A stretch of DNA of 38,628 nt from Fidelibacterota bacterium (GTDB taxonomy: Bacteria; Fidelibacterota; Marinisomatia; SCGC-AAA003-L08; JACNLC01). The notes under the pieces were generated by a model that searched no databases, was not told where the DNA came from, and saw only the letters and a list, made by a program, of their open reading frames with translations. Of this stretch, positions 25,906 to 36,400 are shown piece by piece. The position numbers and the translations under genes are program-made. The stretch is taken from the NCBI GenBank assembly GCA_024277615.1, contig JAJRUW010000004.1, positions 1 to 38,628 on the forward strand, given 5' to 3'. Within the stretch, counting starts at the first letter, position 1. Each line of letters opens with the position of its first letter.

Positions 25906-27848
25906 ATTCTCATATTCACTTTAAACGAGTATTGCAGGTCTGTCTGATATTCATCAAAAAAGTTTATGGTAGTATATTCAACTGTGGCAATACAGATCAG
26001 CTTTCGCGTATCGTATTTGGCAATCAGGTCAATACCGGTATCTTTTAAGTCATTGAATTTACCTTTTGTGATTTGTCGGGTCCAGGATACTTTAAATTTA
26101 AAATGTCGTCCGACTCGTCTAAAGTACTCGGCGTTGTACATCTGCTGCCAAATAACATCCTGATTAAGAGGGTATTGCATCCTGCTTGCGCGGACACCCA
26201 ATATTAAATAATGACTGATATAAGAACCGAATACGTTTCGTGCGGAAACTGAGGCAGTGGTAAAGGGAATAATCGAAGACGAGGACGTCTTCCAGTCGCA
26301 ATCGAAGGTAAATTGAGACCTGTTAAATCTCAGGAACAGCGTATGTACGGTTTTTTCATCAAACGTCCACCACATATTGACATTTTGCGTATCATATCTT
26401 GACCGGTTTCCGCTGTAACCAAAGTTGAGCATATAGGAACTCTGGATACGATACGTCAGGCTATAGTTCATGTAGATATAGTAGGCTTCAATATCCTGAT
26501 CCCGAATCTGGTCAAACTGGATCAAAACAACCTGAGAATCAGGCATCATGCTGCCCGGCAAACGCAATAGCTGGAATAAATCACCTGCTGCGATAATTCT
26601 GTAATCAGCTTCTTTTACATACTCGTGAAGGCCGTCTTCACTGGTTATGAAGATGCTTTCTTCAATTACATTTTGGTATGGAATTGCAAAGGGGTTTTGA
26701 AGTGAAAACTGATGGCGAAGCTTTATTCTGTTAATCGCCCCGGTTTCACTGCTGGAGATATCCCAGTTCGGGTGCACTCCGAAATCGCCGACCAGCTTCC
26801 CATAGGGCAGCAGCTTGCGATAGATAAGTTCCAGATGCATACCTTTAATGTTTTGATGTCCGCCGGTCTGTGTATCTAGCTTGTGGAAAACCTGAAAGTC
26901 TGTCTGTAAACTGTTGTAGAGCTGATGTGTGAAGCCGATTTCAAGTTGATTATTGCTGGATGACAAGGCTGTCGCTTCATATTCGGAATAGGTCTGCCTT
27001 CCAAACCAATCAAATTTTTTGTAGTTGATGCGGTACTCCAAACCCATCCTGAAAGTCTTTACAGGTTCTCCCCTGTCGATTAAATTAAAATAAAAGTTGT
27101 ATCGGCACAACTGCTTTGAATTATCCGATGTTCTGATAATATTGTTGTAATTAATAGTTGTGTTTGTAATATTCTGCTGATAAAGTCCAACTTCCGTGCG
27201 GTCGGCAATCGTGTGAACTACAGAGAGCCTGCTCCGTACATATTCGACCGGTCTGACATTCAGTTGTAGCGATAATCTGTTCTCATCCAGATAAATAAAG
27301 CGATTCCTGAAATTTTCTTTGCTGTTGTTTTCGGAATACTCCAGTGTTAGCGGATAAGCATTGTGCCTGAGATAAAGAGCCACCCCCCAACCTCTTTCGT
27401 TCAGCAGGGCATCATTGAAAATTATTCTGTTCAAATGTTGGAATCTGCGGTTGTAATAGGCAGTCAAATTGACCATCTTTTTCCGCAGGAGATTACCCTG
27501 AAAAACAAGATCAGTCAGGGTACCCTTGTCTAATTTGTCCGGATTGGAATTATCTTCAGGCAAACTGGATTGAATAAGACCGACATTTGTCATGAGCGAG
27601 AACTTGAACAGATCAGGGTGATATATATTGCCAAGTGTGGTCATGTGTATTTCTTCCCTGAATTTTCCCTGCGAATTGATTCCATTGGAAATTGCAGATT
27701 CAATCTTGCGGTCCCTCGTATATTTTTCACCTTCAAAATGCAGCTCGACCTTCTGAAGTTGAAAATTGATTAAATACACAGATGCCCGCAGACTGAGATT
27801 CATATTTAAGAAAAGTACAAAGATAATTAAAAAAAAGGTTTTGATCAT
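25899..27848 (-). CDS. Outer membrane beta-barrel, putative porin of a porin-cytochrome conduit
   Basis: 649-aa protein with a signal peptide (residues about 1-22) and, throughout, short strands of alternating hydrophobic and polar residues rich in Tyr, Phe, Arg and Asn (for example KMVNLTAYYNRRFQHLNR, IQSSYMLNFGYSGNRSRY, HLILGVRASRMQ-like stretches). It ends with an aromatic residue in YSFKVNMRIW, typical of outer membrane proteins. Length and strand density fit a barrel of more than 20 strands, similar in size to MtrB/PioB-type porins, but I recognise no family motif and no CXXC near the N-terminus. It lies between a pentaheme lipoprotein (9-base gap) and a propeller gene (7-base overlap). 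By context it would sheath a multiheme cytochrome across the outer membrane. Confidence 0.8.
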   Translation of the reverse strand: MIKTFFLIIFVLFLNMNLSLRASVYLINFQLQKVELHFEGEKYTRDRKIESAISNGINSQGKFREEIHMTTLGNIYHPDLFKFSLMTNVGLIQSSLPEDNSNPDKLDKGTLTDLVFQGNLLRKKMVNLTAYYNRRFQHLNRIIFNDALLNERGWGVALYLRHNAYPLTLEYSENNSKENFRNRFIYLDENRLSLQLNVRPVEYVRSRLSVVHTIADRTEVGLYQQNITNTTINYNNIIRTSDNSKQLCRYNFYFNLIDRGEPVKTFRMGLEYRINYKKFDWFGRQTYSEYEATALSSSNNQLEIGFTHQLYNSLQTDFQVFHKLDTQTGGHQNIKGMHLELIYRKLLPYGKLVGDFGVHPNWDISSSETGAINRIKLRHQFSLQNPFAIPYQNVIEESIFITSEDGLHEYVKEADYRIIAAGDLFQLLRLPGSMMPDSQVVLIQFDQIRDQDIEAYYIYMNYSLTYRIQSSYMLNFGYSGNRSRYDTQNVNMWWTFDEKTVHTLFLRFNRSQFTFDCDWKTSSSSIIPFTTASVSARNVFGSYISHYLILGVRASRMQYPLNQDVIWQQMYNAEYFRRVGRHFKFKVSWTRQITKGKFNDLKDTGIDLIAKYDTRKLICIATVEYTTINFFDEYQTDLQYSFKVNMRIW

Positions 27849-27857
27849 ATAGCTTCA

Positions 27858-28448
27858 TCAGGGGTTGTTCAAGAAAAATTTGCTGCTATCTGAGTAATGC
27901 GGACTATGACAATCGATACAGGCATCATTCAGAATATTGGAATGCACTTTCGTTCTTTTCAAATTATTGTGACACTGGAGGCATAGGTCATTACCGGGTT
28001 TAATCGTCAGCTTTGGATATAAAGCCGAATGCGGATGATGACATACCAGACATTGCCCCACAGCTACTGGCCCATGTACATATTTGTGCGGACTCATGAA
28101 TTGACCATGACATTTTCCGCAGAGTTGATCCAACGGCATCACCAGCGACTGCCCGCTGCCTGACGAGTGGCAATCGTTACATTGCCTTTGCTGATAAGGC
28201 TTGTGATAATAATATTCAATTTTTTTTGGTTTGTGACGTAAGGACCCCATTGCAGTCTTACCACTGTCCTGTCTGGCACTTTCCACCATTGTAGAATCAA
28301 CGGATATTATTGTGGAATCCTGCATTGAAGCAGGAACCGGAACTCCGTCAAAAAGAAATGAGAGTAGTTTGTAACTGGTTTGCTCCTCCATGAAATTACA
28401 TGACCACAAGAAGAAAAGCATGATAATGATTGAAAAATACCGGATCAC
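27858..28448 (-). CDS. Pentaheme c-type cytochrome lipoprotein
   Basis: 196-aa lipoprotein. The signal peptide ends in the lipobox FLWSCN, so Cys17 would be acylated. After a linker of about 70 residues rich in Ser/Thr/Asp come five CXXCH motifs: CNDCH, CGKCH, CLVCH, CLQCH, CIDCH, with HHPHS and HSPHYS providing extra His ligands. The small c3/c7-like size suggests a membrane-tethered periplasmic carrier feeding electrons to the barrel-associated cytochromes. The ATG overlaps the preceding propeller gene stop by 4 bases. Confidence 0.9.
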   Translation of the reverse strand: MIRYFSIIIMLFFLWSCNFMEEQTSYKLLSFLFDGVPVPASMQDSTIISVDSTMVESARQDSGKTAMGSLRHKPKKIEYYYHKPYQQRQCNDCHSSGSGQSLVMPLDQLCGKCHGQFMSPHKYVHGPVAVGQCLVCHHPHSALYPKLTIKPGNDLCLQCHNNLKRTKVHSNILNDACIDCHSPHYSDSSKFFLNNP

Positions 28449-29551
28449 CGACCAGAAATTTCAGCCGCCTGTTCCAGAAAACCGTAAATACTGATTTTAT
28501 CCGGACCGAACTGATTAGAAACAAAAATGAGATACTCGATTGCATAGCCGTCAATGACATAATCACTGAAAAGCTCATTGTGGTTATAGTCCAACAGTAC
28601 CTGGGCAGGCAGATACATATTGCCGGGTTCGTTGTAGGGCCCACCGAAAAACATGAGCAGATTGCCGTCAGAATCAAATATCTGAACATTTTCGAAAGCT
28701 GCATCCACGGCATATAGTCTGTTATCCCTGTCGATAGCTATGCCCTTGGGTCTGGCAAACTGCCCCGGAGCACGGCCAATCCCGCCGATACTTTTTATGA
28801 ACTCACCATTTTTATTAAATTTCTGGATCCTGAATTGGCCAAAATCGGTAATGTAAATATTCCCCTGATTATCTAAGTCCACCGAGTAAGGTACAAAAAC
28901 CCGTACACTGTCGGGCAGATTATTATTATCCGGGGGAAAATTCGCAATCATCTTATGATTTTTTATCGACCATATTCGAATAAATCTGCTGTCAATATCA
29001 GCGATTAACAGTGAATCACCGCGCACAACCATATCCACGGGTTTCATGTTTTTAGCCGCTATGGCCTCCAGAAATTTCAAATCGGAATTGAATTTTACGA
29101 CCTGCATCCGTTCGGTGTCGGCAATGTAGATATTTTCGTCTTTATCCAGAACGATATTTACGGGTTTCCGGAGTGTCCCGCGTCCCCGCGGACGGAATTC
29201 GGTAAATGTATCTTCCCGGAAATCAATTATGTCAATTTTAACTTCTTTGGTATCACAAATGTATAATTTATCACCCCCCAATGCCAGACCATAAGGCTTA
29301 TCTATGATCTTGATTTGCCTGGCGAGTGACTGACCAAAGAGGAATTTATCCAATTTACTGAATTGTTCAATATCAGCTGATGAGGAAAGACTGGTCAGGA
29401 ACTGTATTCGGGGTTCGTCAGGCGGGCTTGGAAACACCATCAGATCATCGGGAGAAATCTGGGGCTTAGTGCCGGAGCAGCCTGAAAAAAGGAAATAACC
29501 TGTTAGTATGAAAATTATTAAGCGCATGTTTGGCAGTTTTACAAATAGCAT
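28445..29551 (-). CDS. NHL beta-propeller lipoprotein, first gene of the cytochrome operon
   Basis: About 368-aa lipoprotein. The frame is open to 29638, but the ATG at 29551 is preceded by AGGGA at 5-6 bases and yields a lipoprotein signal peptide ending in the lipobox LFSGCSG. Five to six NHL-type blades follow: KPYGLALGGDKLYICDT, LRKPVNIVLDKDENIYIADT, VPYSVDLDNQGNIYITDFG, FARPKGIAIDRDNRLYAVDA and a degenerate last blade. It resembles the propeller encoded two genes downstream, so the operon contains two propellers on either side of the barrel gene. Probably a scaffold at the outer or inner membrane; no catalytic motif is visible. Confidence 0.87.
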   Translation of the reverse strand: MLFVKLPNMRLIIFILTGYFLFSGCSGTKPQISPDDLMVFPSPPDEPRIQFLTSLSSSADIEQFSKLDKFLFGQSLARQIKIIDKPYGLALGGDKLYICDTKEVKIDIIDFREDTFTEFRPRGRGTLRKPVNIVLDKDENIYIADTERMQVVKFNSDLKFLEAIAAKNMKPVDMVVRGDSLLIADIDSRFIRIWSIKNHKMIANFPPDNNNLPDSVRVFVPYSVDLDNQGNIYITDFGQFRIQKFNKNGEFIKSIGGIGRAPGQFARPKGIAIDRDNRLYAVDAAFENVQIFDSDGNLLMFFGGPYNEPGNMYLPAQVLLDYNHNELFSDYVIDGYAIEYLIFVSNQFGPDKISIYGFLEQAAEISGR

Positions 29552-30445
29552 GCCGTCCCTGGCCCGAGCACTTACTGCCCGTAATGAAAATTGAAAAGTT
29601 CTGATAATATTTTTCATAAGCAGATTAGCATTCTTCATTATTTTGTGAATTTAGTATTCCCTAATTAATTGAATTTATAATTGATAATAGTAACTGAAAT
29701 TTATTTTGACCAATAATTTTGAGCAGTCGGCGGATTGATTAAAAAATAAAATCCCTGCATAATCAATCTCTCTGTTCAGTGCTTGACACGTGACAATCCA
29801 AATCATAAATCTGCTACTCAAATTACTGTGGAATATTACGCAGCTCATCAAATGCTTAAAAAGATTTTTTTAAGTTAATTAGACCTGCATATCATATAAT
29901 ATTAATTAAGCGATTTTTCGTTTCTAAAACCATACTTTCATCTGATTTATTGAAAAATGCTTCCCGGACCTGAGGCTTGCATTTGAGAAAATTATAAAAA
30001 CCTATGATCAAATGAAAATTCAACGCAACTATTGGGTCGCCCTGGCAGGCTGTTACCTGTTTCTGTACTCATCAACCGATTCACAAGTTCACATTCAGCG
30101 GTAATTGGGGCGCATGCCCTGCCTGTATCCAAGTCTTTATTCAGCCTCAAACCTAAACATAACACTTAAGTATCTTGTTCTGTGAGGTGTAAAAAAATCC
30201 GGTATAAACCATACCTGTCAATTTAAATGATCAATATAATTTTAACAAATTACTGAGGTAATCATCAGGTTTATAGTTATATATGCTCTCCGCAGGATGC
30301 TTACTTGCCAATCCTGGTATTTACTTATTTTCCTTCGTCTTACCTAATATAGCTACAAATATTTGTTATTATGTTCAAATTACAATTTAAGTGTATATTT
30401 ATCCTTATTATTAATCAATTATTTCATTCATTGGGAGGTCCAGCC
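29552..30445. other. Long divergent intergenic region
   Basis: About 890 AT-rich bases between the cytochrome operon (-) and the giant secreted protein (+). Promoters for both must lie here. A weak sigma-70 candidate for the operon is TTGGTC-N18-TATTAT on the minus strand around 29680-29712. An imperfect palindrome TTGACACGTGACAA lies at 29783-29796. A 30-codon frame at 30012-30104 starts with a signal-peptide-like sequence and stops, and may be the remnant of a lost secreted gene. I see no RNA gene. Confidence 0.45.
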
Positions 30446-33400
30446 ATGTGGAAAGTAATATCGATTATCATCATAACCTTAACACCGCTCTTAACACAAA
30501 TCACATCAACTGATACAGGAGGAAACTGGTCCGCTTCGGGCTCCTGGATTGGCGGTGTTGTACCGTCCGCTGCAGATGATGTTATTATCGACGGCCCCAT
30601 AACCATAATCTCAGTAGCTGACTGTGCAAACCTCATTGTCAACAACACGGGAACGCTGACAAATAACAATTCCTTTCAAACCCTGACGGTGAATGGCAAT
30701 ATCCTCAATAACGGTACTGTCACACAGAATCCCGGCGGTTGGCAACTTACAGTTGAATTAACAGGCAATCTCATAAACAATGGCGAATGGTCCTGCGGCC
30801 CCACTAACTTCATTGGTGGGGGTGTACAGGAAGTGAATGCAGCTCCGGGAACTGCTTTCAGCTGCACATCCTTTGGAGGTCCAGACCAAAATACATCCGT
30901 GCTGGCAACATCCGATATCAGTTTCATCGGGACCAATATTAATTTTTCAAACGGCCAGCTCGAACTGCAGTCCGGGTTATCTCTTACCATAACCGGGGGA
31001 ATTCTCCAGAGCACAATCCTGGTAGGGAATAATGCCTTTCTCGAAACGAACGGAGGCGGATATCTGGCCAATAACAGCATCACAGATGTAACCCTGCAGG
31101 GGATCGTGCAAGTTCGTAATGGGAATACTTTTACAAATCTTACCGTTGCCGACACATTACAGAATACAACCAACAATGAATATGTCACTATTGAAGTGAT
31201 AGATACTTTCATAAATTACGGTTTAATACAGGATTCTAATACCTGGGGCTTAACATTAGAGATTAATGGAGATATTGAATCAGAAGGCAATTGGACGAAC
31301 AATACGGTTGCCTTGACAGGAACCGTTGATCAATCAATCTCCTCATCAACCACGGCTGATTTCTCTTGTCAAAACTTTACTGATAATAATGCAGATAATA
31401 TGACATTCATCAATGGGGATGTCTCCTTTAGCGATGCGGATATTGATTTAGCCGGTGCATCCATGACGGTATTATCACGGGGGCAGGTGAGTCTCATCAA
31501 CAATACTCACTTATTCAATGCAACCCTCATCGGCAATGGAAATACCTACATGATGGATGCCACTTCTTACATAAAGGACTCCAACTTAAGCAATATGGTA
31601 CTTCAGGGAACCGTTCAATTGAGAGGGACAGATACTTTTGAAGATATCACAAATGACGGGGTCATCCAAAATGACCCGGCCTATTCGAACCATGTTATCT
31701 TAAACAGCCTCGGCTCGCTGGTCAATAATGACAGCATTCAGCAGGGCAACGGTTGGAATTTAACAATCAATGCCACCGGGAATCTGACAAATAACGGTAG
31801 CTGGTCAAGTCAGTACTTGAATTTTACGGGTACCGGCGATCAGTCAATTTATACAAACGGTTCTGCCTCGTTTTCGTCAATTACAATTGGTGTGAACGAC
31901 CCGTCAATTCATCTTTATGCACATGGTAATCTTGCATTTTCAGCTTCTGATATCGATCTGGGAGGAGCAACCCTCACGATGGCGGATGGTGGGGAAATTA
32001 GTATTTCAAATTCAAATCTTCAGAATGGATCCATAGCGGGTAATGGTGCGAATCTTATAGGTAACGGAAACGGATTTCTTAAACAGCTGGATTGTAATGA
32101 TCTCAATATCTACGGAGTCGTGCAGGTGCGAGACGATGTATTATTTTCGGATATGGTCACTGTTGTAGATATACTTCAAAATGACCCTGCCTGGTATAGC
32201 CATGCAAATATCTCAACCGGCGGTCTCTTTACCAACAATGGCCTGGTTCGGGATAATGGGAACGGCTGGCATCTGAATATCGATGTTTTGGGAGATATCT
32301 CTTCCAGTGGTACTTTTGCCAATAACAGTATAAAATTTAAAAATGGTCCCGCCAGAAATGATCATGTCATTACATCCTCGTCACTTGCTGATTTTGCCTG
32401 TGCTCAATTTCTTTATGCTGCCGGTGAAGTCGGTAATCTGATTGTTGAATCGGACATTACCTTCACAAACACGGCCATCTCATTTGCAGGAAATCTCATT
32501 GATATGGTCAATGGATCAACCTTGGAAATGTTTAACTCCAGCCTCATGGATGTTGAATTGAACGGCCATGGAGGAACCCTGGCGATGCACAATGGGGCTT
32601 ACACAGCAAATTCTGACATTCATCATATCTCCCTGACGGGAATTAACCAAACGCGAAATGGCGTGCTCTTCAGTGAAGGGGTTACCGTTATCGACACCCT
32701 TCAGAACGATCAGAATTATTCAAATCAGGCTCACATATCAACGGACGGGCTCTTCACCAATAACGGCCTCGTCCGGGACAACGGGAACGGCTGGCATCTG
32801 AATATCGATGTTTTGGGAGATCTGTTTTCCAACGGCAGCTGGTCAAATAATTCCATAACATTTTCCAGCTCGAACGAACAAACCATCGACAGTGACGGCA
32901 CGGCTACATTCAGCGTGGGAAATTTCACCGATAATGAGCCTGTCAGCGGACTGCGTGCCTTATCAAATTTATCCTTTGACGGAACCTCTCTGGTAGATCT
33001 GAACGGAGCGACACTATTTCAGGATGGCAGTGGTCAACTTTCCATAATTAATTCCGGTTTTAGTGAAGCGGTTTTACCTTACGGAGGTACATTGTATATG
33101 AGTGGCAGCAGCGGCTACGTTACCAGCTGCACATTCACTGATTACACACTTGAGGGTGATATAAAGATCAGAACCGATGTTTTATTTGATGGAACGACAA
33201 TCCTTAACGGCACTTTTCAAAATGATATAAACTGGAGTTCGCACGGGGCGGCCAGCTTGTCCGGAACATTTATAAATAATGGATCTGTTTTGGAAGCGAT
33301 CTCCGGATGGCATTTGAATCTGACAGTCCTGGGGAATTTGATCAACAATGGAATTTGGGCCAATGGAGGGTCTTTCAACCATATGCAGGGAGAAAGCTAT

Positions 33401-36400
33401 GAGTACATCGTACTTCAGGATGATCAACCCATTGAAAATGAATTCAGAATTTATTCTTCTGCCGGAACCAGTGGCTACCAGTGGTATCATGATGGGAATC
33501 TCATTACTGGAAATAATTATATTACACTCCCAACCATTACATCAGCAGATTATGGAACTTACACCTGCGACACAAACGAGGGACCCTCACGTGAAGTTCA
33601 GATTGGCCATATTGCCGGCTGCACCGACCCGGCTGCGATGAATTACTTTCCTGATGCGGATGTAGAAGATTTATCCTGTCTCTATGCGGTTTATGGCTGT
33701 ACGGATCCCGAGGCATGCAATTTCAATCCCGGTGCCACTGATAATGATGGAAGTTGTCAATATCCGGACTGCAATGGGGATTGCGGAGGATCCGCATTCT
33801 TCGACAGTTGTAATATCTGCTCAGAAGGCAACTCAGGTCATATCGCCAATAGTGATCAGGATTGTAATGGAGATTGTTTCGGCAATGCAACAGAGGACAG
33901 TTGCGGTGAGTGTTCCGGTGGAAATTCAGGCCACGAAGCTGACTCTGATATCGACTGCTTTGGCATTTGCTTTGGCGGAGCTGTTGAAGACTGTACAGGA
34001 CTCTGCGGAGGTACGGCAATTGTGGATAACTGCGGCGACTGCGTTGAAGGGGATACCGGTCTTGATGCCTGTGTTCAGGACTGCAACGGAATCTGGGGCG
34101 GCAGCGCCATTGAAAATGAATGCGGCTGTGTTGGCGGGGACACGGGACTCGACCCGTCTGGTTGCTGGGGCTGTACGGACACAACAGCCTGTAATTACAG
34201 CGATACTGCAACACAGGATGACGGAAGCTGCCTGTACTTGGATTGTGCCGGTGAATGTGGAGGAGCTGCCTATTTGGACGGTTGCGGTGAGTGTGACAGT
34301 AACCCGGACAATGACAATCTTTCCTGCCTTGATCCGGAGATGATCAATACATTTTACCCGATCACACAAAGCAATTACAGCACAACAGATTGTTCCGGCG
34401 AACCCTATGAAATCGTCGATTCGGATCCCGACTCGTGGGTAGAAACCTTGCTGGCTGATGGTACCTGGTCTTCCCTTGCGTTCGGTATTCCTGCAGCCTA
34501 TGGAATCTGGTACACGCCCGATGCAACAACCATGTGTTTTACTTATAATCAATACCGTGGCAGTGAGAAGACAGCCGCTGAAGGCTCCCGGATGAATCGC
34601 ACTGAAGAGCAGCGTGATCTGCAGTGCATTCAGTATGAAAAACTGCATAATCCGGTCGGCGACCTGCTGGAAGTGATTTATACCTATCAGGACATGGGAG
34701 ATCCGGCTTGTTATATTCAGGTTTTCGGAGTTTATTCAGGTGAAGATTGTGCAGGCGTCCCCGGAGGCGATGCCCAGCTGGATGACTGTGGTGTTTGTTC
34801 CGGCGGGACCACCGGCCACGAGGCCAACAGTGACATGGACTGCACCGGGGAGTGTTTTGGAACCGCAGTGAATGACGATTTTGACGGCTGCTGCCAGTCC
34901 GCTGACATCGACGACTGCGGTGTCTGCTTTGGCAACAATACGGAGATGGACTGCGAGGGAATCTGCTTCGGCGAGGCCTTCGTCGATGACTGTGCTGTCT
35001 GCTCCGGCGGGACCACCGGCCACGAGGCCAACAGTGACATGGACGATTGCGGTATCTGTTTCGGTGAAAACGCAGACATGGATTGTGAAGGCGTTTGTTT
35101 TGGTGAAGCATTTTTTGACGATTGCGGGGTCTGTTCCGGAGGGACCACCGGTCACGCCCCGGACAGCGACTTGGACTGTACAGGCGAATGTTTCGGGACG
35201 GCTGTAAATGACGCTTTCGGCGGCTGCTGCCAGCCCGACGAGATTGATGACTGCGGTGTTTGCCTCGGTAACAATGCAGATCTAGACTGTTTCGGAGACT
35301 GTTTCGGAGAAGCTTTCGAAAACGAATGCGGCTGTGTTGGCGGCAATACGGGACTGGAAACAGATTTTTGCTACGGCTGTATGGATGAAACCGCTGCTAA
35401 TTATGATCCGAACGCTCTTTTCCCCTGTGAACCGGATTGCTGCACCTATAATGTAATCCCTGGCTGCATGGATGATACGGCCTGTAATTATAATCCCGGT
35501 GCTACTGATGACGATGGCAGTTGTCTCTATTACGACTGCGCCGGAGAATGCGGCGGAACCGCAGTGAATGACGATTTTGACGGCTGCTGCCAGTCCGCTG
35601 ACATCGACGACTGCGGTGTCTGCTTTGGCAGCAATATGGAGATGGACTGCGATGGAATCTGCTTCGGCGAGGCCTTCGTCGATGACTGTGCTGTCTGCTC
35701 CGGCGGGACCACCGGCCACGAGGCCAACAGTGACATGGACGACTGCGGTGTCTGTTTCGGTGAAAATATGGATTTAGACTGCAATGGCGACTGTTTCGGA
35801 GAAGCATTTGAAAACGAATGCGGCTGTGTCGGCGGCAGCACGGGTTTGTCTGATGATTTCTGTTACGGCTGTATGGATTTCAACGCCTTAAACTACGATC
35901 CCGAGGCGACTATTCAGTGTGACCCTGATTGTTGTGTATATGAACAGACAGAGTTGGGCTGTACCGATCCGGAAGCTCTGAACTATGATGTATTAGCTAT
36001 CGAAGATGACGGCAGCTGTCTGTATATGGGCGACATGAATGCAGATGGTGTGGTGGATGTGTCAGACGTGCTGGTCATGGTGGACATCATTTTATCGCAT
36101 CGTGACCCGACGGACTGGGAATATCTGGCCGGTGACTACTGGTTGGATGGCAGAATTACTATTTTTGACATTGTCTTTCTCGTAGAACAGATCATCAATG
36201 CACCTATTGCCCTGGCCGAACCCATTACCTTTGGCAGAATTGAGATCGGTCAACACTCAGTATCGCTGATCACTGATGGTATGCCTGCCGGAATACAATT
36301 GAATGTTGTCGGCGAATTTACTTTGACTGATTACACTTTGCCCGCTGGCTGGGAACTCTACCGCTCCAGTGACCGGATCCTGCTCATTTCCTTCGCTGCA

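Noticed and set aside
30108-30123. GG-N10-GC pattern resembling a sigma-54 promoter facing the giant gene
   Set aside because: The flanking bases fit poorly (GGGG run, CTGC) and it is over 300 bases from the start codon; probably chance.
33684-35841. Long open frames on both strands across the Cys-rich part of the giant gene
   Set aside because: They are shadow frames produced by the biased, repeated codons of the real gene; their translations are low-complexity Arg/Ser/Ala-rich repeats with no ribosome-binding sites.
33600-36020. Regularly spaced similar units, CRISPR-like at first sight
   Set aside because: The units are in frame, variable in length and encode Cys-rich peptides; there are no identical short repeats separated by unique spacers.
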